Assembly (NCBI GenBank): GCA_030066075.1
Contig: JASJCH010000020.1
Coordinates: 1-64,000, forward strand
Direction: 5' to 3'
Source: Woeseiaceae bacterium
GTDB taxonomy: Bacteria; Pseudomonadota; Gammaproteobacteria; Steroidobacterales; Woeseiaceae
Length of the DNA: 64,000 nt
Below the pieces are notes generated by a model. The model had not been told where the DNA came from, did no database searches, and worked only from the letters and a program-made list of their open reading frames with translations. The position numbers and the translations under genes were made by a program. The stretch's first letter is position 1. Every line of letters begins with the position of its first letter. Positions 56,721 to 64,000 of the stretch are shown here, piece by piece.

Positions 56721-58034
56721 GTGTTGTTCGCCGATGTCATACGCGCCAAGCGCGACGGCGGTGAGCTGTCGCGTGAGCAGCTCCAGTTCTTCGTAGACGG
56801 CCTTGCCGACGAGTCGTTGCCGGCCGAGCAGGTCTCCTCGCTGGCGATGGCCGTGTTCCTGAACGGCATGAGCTTCGACGAGGCGGCGACGCTGACAATC
56901 GGCATGTCGCAGTCGGGGACCGTGCTCGACTGGAGCGACGCGGGCCTCGACGGCCCGGTCGTTGACAAGCATTCGACCGGCGGCGTCGGCGACAAGGTGA
57001 GTTTCCTGCTGGCGCCTATCGCCGCGGCTTGCGGTTGCTACGTGCCGATGATCTCGGGGCGGGGTCTTGGCCATACGGGCGGCACGACCGACAAGGCCGA
57101 GGCGATTCCCGGCTATAGCACGGCGCCCGACTTCGAGACCTTCAAACGCGTCGTCAGGTCGGTCGGCTGTGCCGTTATCGGCCAGACCGCGGACCTCGCG
57201 CCGGCGGATCGGCGGCTGTACGCCATTCGTGACGTTACGGCGACGGTGGAGTCGATTCCGCTGATCACGGCCTCGATCCTGTCGAAGAAAATCGCGGCGG
57301 GCCTCGACGCGCTGGTCATGGACGTCAAGGTGGGTACTGGTGCGTTCATGCCGACCTATGAAAAATCCGTCGACCTGGCGAAAAGCATCATCGCGACCGC
57401 GGCGAGGGCGGATCTCAAGACCAGCGCCGTGCTCACCGACATGAACGAAGTGCTCGGCACGACGGCTGGCAACGCGCTGGAAATTGCGGAGTCGATGGCT
57501 TACCTGCGCAACGACTACCGGGATTCACGCCTGGACGACGTCGTCATGGCGCTGTGCGCCGAGATGCTGCTCGTCACGGGTCTCGAGGACGACCTCGAGC
57601 GTGCGCTTGCGCGCTGCGACAAGGCCGTCGTAAGCGGCCAGGCCGCGGAACGCTTCGACGAGATGTGTGTGGCCCTCGGCGGGCCGCCCGGGTTCGTTGC
57701 CGGCAGTGAGAAGCATCTCGCCAAGGCGCCGGTGACGAAGGCCGTGCACGCGGCGGGGTACCTGGCGGGCGTCGACGTGCGGGCCGTCGGTAACGCCATC
57801 ATCGAGCTCGGCGGTGGGCGACGCAGAGTCGGCGAGGCGCTGGATCTGTCCGTTGGATTCAGCGACGTCGCGCGCATCGGGACGCTGCTCGATGGTGAGA
57901 CGCCGCTTGCGATCGTGCATGCGGCCAGTGACAACGAAGCGCAACGCGCGGGCCAGCTATTACTCGATGCCTGCTCGATACATGACGAGCCGCCGAAGAG
58001 CGAGCCCACGATTCACGACAAAATATCGGGTTAG
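56721..58034 (+). CDS. deoA: Thymidine phosphorylase
   Basis: VDKHSTGGVGDKVSFLLAPIAAACGCYVPMISGRGLGHTGGTTDKAEAIPGY; GTG start. Confidence 0.95.
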   Translation: MLFADVIRAKRDGGELSREQLQFFVDGLADESLPAEQVSSLAMAVFLNGMSFDEAATLTIGMSQSGTVLDWSDAGLDGPVVDKHSTGGVGDKVSFLLAPIAAACGCYVPMISGRGLGHTGGTTDKAEAIPGYSTAPDFETFKRVVRSVGCAVIGQTADLAPADRRLYAIRDVTATVESIPLITASILSKKIAAGLDALVMDVKVGTGAFMPTYEKSVDLAKSIIATAARADLKTSAVLTDMNEVLGTTAGNALEIAESMAYLRNDYRDSRLDDVVMALCAEMLLVTGLEDDLERALARCDKAVVSGQAAERFDEMCVALGGPPGFVAGSEKHLAKAPVTKAVHAAGYLAGVDVRAVGNAIIELGGGRRRVGEALDLSVGFSDVARIGTLLDGETPLAIVHAASDNEAQRAGQLLLDACSIHDEPPKSEPTIHDKISG

Positions 58035-58096
58035 GGCAGACCATTGCGGTATCCTAGGGCCGCCACGTAATAACAAGAACACCCGGGGGTAGGCAC

Positions 58097-59320
58097 GTGG
58101 GCAATTTCATCGGCATTTTCGGCATCATCGCTATTCTGGCAATCGCGTTCGCGTTCTCGAGCAACCGCAAGGCCATTAATCTCCGAGTCGTGGGACCCGC
58201 GTTTGCGTTGCAGGCGGTCATCGCTGCCATCGTGCTGTTCTGGGACCGCGGCCGGGCGTTTATCGACACGCTGAGCACCGGCGTGCTGGCCATCATCGGG
58301 TTCGCGAATGCCGGCATCGACATGGTCTTCGGCCCATTGGCCGATACCGACATCGTCGGCTTCAGCTTCGCCATCAACGTGCTGCCGATCATTATCTTTT
58401 TCGCCGCGCTCATGTCGGTGCTTTATCACCTGCGGATCATGGAGTGGGTCGTACGCATCGTCGGTGGCGCGCTGCACAAGATTATCGGCACGGGAACGAT
58501 CGAGTCGATGAACGCCGCAGCGAACATTTTCGTCGGGCAGACCGAGGCGCCGCTCGTCGTGAAGCCCTACCTGCGCGGCCTGACCGAACCGCAGATGTTC
58601 GCCGTGATGGTCTCCGGCCTGGCATCGATCGCCGGAACCGTGCTGGCGGGTTACACACTGATGGGCGCGGAGCTGAAGTACCTGCTGGCTGCTGCGTTCA
58701 TGGCCGCGCCGGGCGGCCTGCTCATGGCCAAGATCATCATGCCCGACGACGAGGTAGCGCCGACGAGCGCGCCCGAGAAATTCAAGATGGAGCCGAGTCA
58801 TCACAAGAACGTGATCCTGGCCGCGGCCACCGGCACCTCGGACGGCCTGCGCCTGGCCGTCAACATCGGTGCGATGCTGGTCGCCTTCGTCGCGCTGATC
58901 GCGCTGTTCAACGGCCTCGTGGGATGGCTGTTCGGGCTGGCGGGGATTGAAGGCGTCACCCTGCAGCTGATACTGGGCAAGATCTTCCAGCCGCTGATGT
59001 ATCTCCTGAGCGTCCCGTGGGACGAGGCGCAGGCGGCCGGCGCCCTGTTCGGCGAGAAGCTGATCCTCAACGAGTTCGTCGCCTTTTCGCACCTCAACGA
59101 GTACCTGGCCGGAATGAGCCCACGCACGGTCGCTATCACCACGTTCTCGCTGTGCGGCTTCGCCAACCTGTCGTCGATTGCGATCCTGCTCGGCGGCCTC
59201 GGCGTGCTGGTACCGGAGAAGCGCGAGCTGATCGGGGTGCTCGGCATCAAGGCGGTGCTCGCCGCCTCGTTGTCCAACCTGATGAGTGCGGCCCTTGCCG
59301 GACTGATGCTCACGTTCTGA
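58097..59320 (+). CDS. NupC family concentrative nucleoside transporter (copy 2)
   Basis: [59 protein letters not shown]; paralogue of 50619-51845. Confidence 0.94.
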   Translation: MGNFIGIFGIIAILAIAFAFSSNRKAINLRVVGPAFALQAVIAAIVLFWDRGRAFIDTLSTGVLAIIGFANAGIDMVFGPLADTDIVGFSFAINVLPIIIFFAALMSVLYHLRIMEWVVRIVGGALHKIIGTGTIESMNAAANIFVGQTEAPLVVKPYLRGLTEPQMFAVMVSGLASIAGTVLAGYTLMGAELKYLLAAAFMAAPGGLLMAKIIMPDDEVAPTSAPEKFKMEPSHHKNVILAAATGTSDGLRLAVNIGAMLVAFVALIALFNGLVGWLFGLAGIEGVTLQLILGKIFQPLMYLLSVPWDEAQAAGALFGEKLILNEFVAFSHLNEYLAGMSPRTVAITTFSLCGFANLSSIAILLGGLGVLVPEKRELIGVLGIKAVLAASLSNLMSAALAGLMLTF

Positions 59321-59324
59321 CGCG

Positions 59325-60269
59325 GTGAGCCGCAAGATCATCATCGACTGCGATCCGGGGCAGGACGACGCTGTCGCGCTGCTGCTGGCTTTCGCATCGC
59401 CCGAAGTTGACGTGCTCGGCATCGCGACCGTCGGCGGGAACGTGCCGCTGGCTCTCACGCACCGCAACGCGCGCATGATGTGCGACCTGGCCGGCTGCGA
59501 TGTTCCCGTGTTCGCTGGTTGCGACAAACCGATGCAACGCGTGCTCAGGACCGCCGAATACATCCACGGCGAGACAGGCATCGACGGCATCGACGTGTTT
59601 GAGCCAAAAGCGCCGCTGCAGCCGCAGCACGGCGTAGATTTCATTATCGAAACCCTGCTGGCGGCGGACGATAGTTCGGTTACGCTGGTGCCCACCGGGC
59701 CGTTGACGAATATCGGCACGGTCATCGATCGTGAGCCGGCCGTGCTGCCGAAGATCGAACGCATCGTGTTGATGGGCGGTGCAATGCGCGAAGGCGGTAA
59801 CCGAACGCCATCGGCCGAGTTCAATATCCTCGTCGATCCCGAGGCGGCGGACATCGTGTTTCGCTGCGGCAGGCCGATTACCCAGATGGGGCTCGACGTC
59901 ACTCACCAGGTGTTGTCCACCAAAGACCGCGTGGAGCGCATACGCGCGCTCGATAACCCGGTCGCCGACGCCACCGCGGGCATGCTTGGCTTCTTCGAGC
60001 GCTACGACATGAGCAAGTACTCGGCTCCGGGCGCGCCGCTGCACGATCCATGCACGGTGGCCTGGCTGATCAAGCCGGAGCTTTTCACCGGCAAGGACTG
60101 TAATGTCGCGATCGAGACGCGCTCCGACCTCACGCTGGGTCATACGGCGGTGGATTTCTGGCACGTGACGGACCGCCCGAAGAACGTTCACTGGGTCTAC
60201 GAAGTCGATAGTGGCGGATTCTACGACTTGCTGACGGAGCGGCTCGCTACGTATGGAGAAACGGCATGA
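59325..60269 (+). CDS. Ribonucleoside (pyrimidine/inosine-uridine) hydrolase
   Basis: IIIDCDPGQDDAVALLLAFASPEVDVLGI, GAMREGGNRTPSAEFNILVDPEAADIVF, HDPCTVAWLI. Confidence 0.94.
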   Translation: MSRKIIIDCDPGQDDAVALLLAFASPEVDVLGIATVGGNVPLALTHRNARMMCDLAGCDVPVFAGCDKPMQRVLRTAEYIHGETGIDGIDVFEPKAPLQPQHGVDFIIETLLAADDSSVTLVPTGPLTNIGTVIDREPAVLPKIERIVLMGGAMREGGNRTPSAEFNILVDPEAADIVFRCGRPITQMGLDVTHQVLSTKDRVERIRALDNPVADATAGMLGFFERYDMSKYSAPGAPLHDPCTVAWLIKPELFTGKDCNVAIETRSDLTLGHTAVDFWHVTDRPKNVHWVYEVDSGGFYDLLTERLATYGETA

Positions 60270-61117
60270 GCACTATCGCGGTCATCGGTTCGGTCAACCT
60301 CGATATGGTTGCTACCGTCAAGAAACTGCCGGCGCCCGGGGAGACCGTAACAGATGCGGAACTGAACCGGTTTCCGGGTGGCAAGGGCGCGAACCAGGCG
60401 CTGGCCGCCAGGCGGCTCGGCGCCGATGTGCAGTTGTTTGCCTGCGTTGGCGATGATGCGGCGGCCGACGAGGCGCTGGCGCTGTTGAGAGAAGGCGGCG
60501 TCGACCTGTCGCACGTGGTCGTCGCCGACGATAAGCCGACCGGCACGGCGCTAATCGCCGTCGCGCCCTCGGGTGAGAATCACATCGTCGTGGCGCCTGG
60601 CGCCAACCGCAGCCTGACCCCCGACAGGTTCACCGTGCCCGACGGCGACGCGCTCATCTGCCAGCTCGAAGTGCCCACGGACACGGTGGCCCACGCCGCG
60701 GAGCGGTTCGGCGGCTTTTTCTGTGTCAATCTCGCGCCGGCCAAGCAGGTCGACGTGACGGTGCTGCAACGAGCCGACCTTGTGGTCGTCAACGAGATCG
60801 AGGCGGCCTGGTACGGCGAGACGCTGAACGCGTGCCCGGGCATGATCGTGACCACGGTCGGCGCGGCTGGCGCCACGATCACTCAGGGAGGTGAAGATAT
60901 AGCGGTCGCGCGTCCACCGCGCGTCGATGTCGTCGACACGACGGCGGCTGGCGATACGTTCACGGCTGCCCTGACCGTTGCGCTCGTCGAAGGCCAGTCG
61001 CCGCAGGCAGCGCTGGAGTTCGCCTGCGCCGCGGGCGCCGCGGCGTGCACCAAGCTCGGCGCACAGCCGTCATTGCCGACCCGAGACGAGGTAGAGTCAT
61101 TGCGAACTGTCAGTTAG
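60266..61117 (+). CDS. rbsK: Ribokinase
   Basis: PfkB fold: IGSVNLDMVATVKKLPAPGETV, FPGGKGANQALAARRLG, DTTAAGDTFTAAL. Confidence 0.92.
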   Translation: MSTIAVIGSVNLDMVATVKKLPAPGETVTDAELNRFPGGKGANQALAARRLGADVQLFACVGDDAAADEALALLREGGVDLSHVVVADDKPTGTALIAVAPSGENHIVVAPGANRSLTPDRFTVPDGDALICQLEVPTDTVAHAAERFGGFFCVNLAPAKQVDVTVLQRADLVVVNEIEAAWYGETLNACPGMIVTTVGAAGATITQGGEDIAVARPPRVDVVDTTAAGDTFTAALTVALVEGQSPQAALEFACAAGAAACTKLGAQPSLPTRDEVESLRTVS

Positions 61118-61358
61118 CCTGGCCCTTTGCCGTAACGAGCCAGGAGTGAGTGACGACCGTTGCGACCAGCACTGCCAGCGCTACCGGCCAGAACCAGCTG
61201 AATGCGGTCTCCGCTACGATGGCCCAGTTCGTGCCCGTCTCATCGTGAAAGATCCCGGCCGGGTTCAGGCGCCAGTCCGCAACGGTTGCCGGGATAGCTA
61301 CCAGCAGACCCGCAAACAAGCCGGCGATGATCCCGAAGTACCATGAACGAGCGCGCAT
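61110..61358 (-). CDS. Hypothetical small membrane protein
   Basis: 82 aa, two TM segments; convergent overlap with rbsK. Confidence 0.45.
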   Translation of the reverse strand: MRARSWYFGIIAGLFAGLLVAIPATVADWRLNPAGIFHDETGTNWAIVAETAFSWFWPVALAVLVATVVTHSWLVTAKGQAN

Positions 61359-61394
61359 CGATTGTCTCCAGCCCGGCCGAGGCCGTATTGGCGG

Positions 61395-61790
61395 CTAGAG
61401 GTGGAACGACGAGGGCAGCAGCTCATCCATCGTGTAGCTGTGCCAGTTCTCGTCGTTGTCCTTGACGATGATGCGGGTGTTCTCGTCGGCAAATTCGTCA
61501 ATGCGCTGACGGCAGCCGCCGCAGGGAGTGCAGGCGCGCGATTTTTCGCCGGCGCTGCCACCGGCGACCGCGATCTTGGCGATACGCGTACCGCCGCCGG
61601 CGACCATGGCGCTGATTGCGCCGGCCTCGGCGCAGCTGACGTTCGAGTAGGCGGCGTTTTCCACGTTGCAGCCGAGATGTACGACGCCGTTCTCGTCGAT
61701 GAGCGCCGCGCCGACGCTGAATCCTGAGTACGGACAGTGCGCCTTGTCGCGCACCTGTCGAGCAAGATCGAGCAGTTCGTCGTCGGTCAT
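61395..61790 (-). CDS. cdd: Cytidine deaminase
   Basis: CPYSGFSVGAALIDENGVVHLGCNVENAAYSNVSCAEAGAI ... CTPCGGCRQRIDEF; start moved to MTDDELLDLARQ. Confidence 0.94.
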   Translation of the reverse strand: MTDDELLDLARQVRDKAHCPYSGFSVGAALIDENGVVHLGCNVENAAYSNVSCAEAGAISAMVAGGGTRIAKIAVAGGSAGEKSRACTPCGGCRQRIDEFADENTRIIVKDNDENWHSYTMDELLPSSFHL

Positions 61791-63061
61791 CAGGACTTCC
61801 TCATCGGGTTGTTCGGGTGCCGCGTCCAGTCGAGCGGCGGCTGGTCGTCGGGTATGTGCTCCATCGTTATGCAACGATCGACAGGGCACACGCTGACACA
61901 CAGGTTGCAGCCGACGCACTCCTCATCGATAACCTCGAAGCGGCGTTCGCCATTGACGGTGTGGGTAATTGCCTGGTGTGACGTGTCCTCGCAGACGATG
62001 TGGCAGCGGCCGCACTTGATGCAAAGCTCCTGGTCGATGACCGCCTTTTCAACGTAGTTGAGATTGAGGTGCTGCCAGTCAGTGACCGAAGGCACGGCTT
62101 TGCCGACGAGTTCGTCAACAGAGCTCATACCCTTGTCGTCAAGGAACGTACTCAGGCCGTCGGCCAGATCGTCAATGATCTTGAAACCGTACACCATGGC
62201 TGCTGTGCACACCTGCACGTTGCTGGCTCCGAGCGCAAGGAAGTCGACGGCGTCGCGCCAGTCGGTGATGCCGCCGATGCCCGAGATCGGGATGTCGGAG
62301 GTCTCGGCCGTGCGTGCAATCTCGGCGACCATATTGAGTGCAATCGGTTTGACGGCTTCACCGCAGTAGCCGCCGTGGGTGCCCAGGCCGTCGGTGGTCG
62401 GGTACATCGTCAGCGTGTCGTAGTTCACGCCCATGATCGAGTTGACGGTATTGATGAGCGATACGGCGTCTGCGCCGCCGTCTTTGGCTGCCTTCGCCGG
62501 TGGCAGGATATTAGTGACGTTGGGAGTCAGCTTGACGATGACGGGAATCGTCGCCGCCGCCTTGGCCCATTCGGTCGCCATCTGGATGTACTCGGGCACC
62601 TGGCCGACGGCCGCGCCCATGCCGCGTTCGGACATGCCGTGCGGGCAGCCGAAGTTGAGTTCGAGCGCGTCGGCGCCGGTGTCCTCGATCATCGGCACGT
62701 GGTCGCTCCAGGCTTTCTCGGTCATCGGCAGCATCACTGAAACGACCAGCGCGCGATCCGGCCAGTCGCGTTTGATCTGCCGGATTTCCTCGAGGTTGGT
62801 CTCCAGCGGCCGGTCGGTGATCAGCTCGATGTTGTTGAAGCCGATGACCCGGCGCTCGTTGCTGTGCAGGGCGCTATAGCGCGGTCCGCTGACATTGACG
62901 ATCGGCGGACCGGCTTCGCCCAGGGTTTTCCAGACGGCGCCGCCCCAGCCGGCTTCGAACGCGCGGTTGACGTTGTAGGCCTTGTCCGTCGGCGGCGCGG
63001 ACGCCAGCCAGAACGGGTTGGGGGATTTGATGCCGAGAAAATCGGAGGTCAGGTCAGCCAT
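61790..63061 (-). CDS. preA: NAD-dependent dihydropyrimidine dehydrogenase subunit PreA
   Basis: DHOD-like barrel (LELNFGCPHGMSERGMGAAVGQ) plus C-terminal 4Fe-4S motifs CIKCGRCHIVC and CVGCNLCVSVCPVDRC. Confidence 0.94.
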   Translation of the reverse strand: MADLTSDFLGIKSPNPFWLASAPPTDKAYNVNRAFEAGWGGAVWKTLGEAGPPIVNVSGPRYSALHSNERRVIGFNNIELITDRPLETNLEEIRQIKRDWPDRALVVSVMLPMTEKAWSDHVPMIEDTGADALELNFGCPHGMSERGMGAAVGQVPEYIQMATEWAKAAATIPVIVKLTPNVTNILPPAKAAKDGGADAVSLINTVNSIMGVNYDTLTMYPTTDGLGTHGGYCGEAVKPIALNMVAEIARTAETSDIPISGIGGITDWRDAVDFLALGASNVQVCTAAMVYGFKIIDDLADGLSTFLDDKGMSSVDELVGKAVPSVTDWQHLNLNYVEKAVIDQELCIKCGRCHIVCEDTSHQAITHTVNGERRFEVIDEECVGCNLCVSVCPVDRCITMEHIPDDQPPLDWTRHPNNPMRKS

Positions 63062-64000
63062 TTTCGCCTCCCAGGTGGCGGTCGATCGCCAGCGCGGCCA
63101 CCTTGCCGTGCTGCACGGCGCTTACGGTCAGGTCGTCGCCGCCGAGCACGCAATCGCCCCCGGCCCAGACGCCGGGCAGTGAGGTCGCCTGGCCATCGTC
63201 GACGAGAATCTTGCCATGCTCGAGGTCGATACCCTTGAGCTCGCCGGCGAGTTCCCTGTCGGCCAGGCGCTGGCCGATGGCTTTGAAGATCACGTCGGCC
63301 GGCATCATCACTGATTGGCCATTCTTGTCGAACTCGACGGCTTCCACGTGCTCGGCGCCGTGCACGGCTTTGGGATGCAACCAGTGGTGCACGGCCACGC
63401 CGCTGGTTTGCGCGAGCTGCTGCTCGAACTCGGAGGCACTCATGTCTTCGGGGCCGCGCCGGTACACGATGTCCACGTGTTCGGCGCCCAGCCGTTTGGA
63501 TTGCACGGCGATATCGATCGCCGTCATGCCGCCGCCGATTACGATGACGTTACGCCCGACGGGCAGCGTCGACTTGTCCGTCGCCTGCCGGAGTTGTGCG
63601 ATGTAGTCGATGGCGTTCTCGACGCCGGGCAGATCCTCGTTGTCGATCTTGAGTTCGTTGACGAGTGCGAGACCAATGCCGAGGAACACGGCGTCGTAGG
63701 CGTCGCGCAGCGCCGCCAGCGAAAAGTCCTTGCCGAGCGCCACACCGTCCTCGAACTCGATGCCGCCGATCGCAAGGATGTACTCGACCTCTTTCTGGGC
63801 GAAGTCATCGACGGTCTTGTAAGCGGCAATGCCGTATTCGTTCAGGCCGCCGCGCTTCGGGTCGCGGTTGAATACCTTGACGTCGTGACCCAGCATTGCG
63901 AGCCGGTGCGCGCAGGAGAGTCCGGCCGGCCCGCCGCCGACGACAGCCACGCGCTTGCCAGTGGCTGGCGCCCGCTGGAATAGCTGCTTGCCGGCGTCGA
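63054..64000 (-). CDS. preT: NAD-dependent dihydropyrimidine dehydrogenase subunit PreT (N-terminus beyond window)
   Basis: GKRVAVVGGGPAGLSCAHRLAMLGHDVKVFNRDPKRGGLNEYGIAAYKT; frame stays open to the window edge, so the listed ORF start at 63950 is not the real start. Confidence 0.9.
   Translation of the reverse strand, partial: DAGKQLFQRAPATGKRVAVVGGGPAGLSCAHRLAMLGHDVKVFNRDPKRGGLNEYGIAAYKTVDDFAQKEVEYILAIGGIEFEDGVALGKDFSLAALRDAYDAVFLGIGLALVNELKIDNEDLPGVENAIDYIAQLRQATDKSTLPVGRNVIVIGGGMTAIDIAVQSKRLGAEHVDIVYRRGPEDMSASEFEQQLAQTSGVAVHHWLHPKAVHGAEHVEAVEFDKNGQSVMMPADVIFKAIGQRLADRELAGELKGIDLEHGKILVDDGQATSLPGVWAGGDCVLGGDDLTVSAVQHGKVAALAIDRHLGGENG

Noticed and set aside
58031-59902. 623-aa minus-strand ORF opposite nupC and the nucleoside hydrolase gene
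   Set aside because: Shadow ORF of high-GC codon usage; low-complexity composition with no recognisable domain, while the plus strand holds complete NupC and hydrolase genes.
1-64000. CRISPR array, tRNA/rRNA, prophage, transposon or defence island
   Set aside because: No regular repeat-spacer structure, cloverleaf-like or rRNA sequence, integrase/transposase ORF, or recognised defence genes seen on reading; most gaps between genes are too short.

Overview
64 kb of densely packed, GC-rich bacterial chromosome. It is most likely gammaproteobacterial, based on gene families and a Pseudomonas-like REP; this is inference. I call about 60 protein-coding genes and saw no rRNA, tRNA, CRISPR array, transposase or prophage. 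Main blocks: (1) 8.8-13.9 kb, a five-gene operon (VOC protein, FAD amine/amino-acid oxidoreductase, class III aminotransferase, Asp/Glu-type racemase, D-cysteine desulfhydrase/cysteate-lyase-like PLP enzyme). (2) 18.0-18.95 kb, an ArsR/SRPBCC pair with a 16-bp palindromic operator. (3) 20.8-23.2 kb, a LysR / azoreductase / pirin redox cassette with a perfect LTTR dyad overlapping the lysR start. (4) 23.8-26.6 kb, a beta-helix lipoprotein plus a diheme c-type lipoprotein (SO2930/HNE_0200-like pair). (5) 30.7-35.8 kb, LolA-like protein, two FtsX-type ABC permeases, a LolD-like ATPase and an outer-membrane beta-barrel: a candidate trans-envelope transport system. (6) 36.6-42 kb, an orphan OmpR-type regulator, a palindromic site, a large lipoprotein, a TonB-dependent receptor and a strong terminator. 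(7) 48.7-50.6 kb, a secreted protein / ECF sigma / small membrane anti-sigma-like operon. (8) 50.6-64 kb, a nucleoside uptake and pyrimidine catabolism island (two NupC, deoB, deoA, nucleoside hydrolase, ribokinase, cdd, preA, preT) that contains a predicted exported lipoprotein amidohydrolase. Other signals include a two-copy REP tandem filling a convergent gap (35.76-35.83 kb), a truncated Tat-signal gene remnant (48.56-48.65 kb), and repeated antisense 3' overlaps between convergent genes. All product names come from reading the translations, with no database search.
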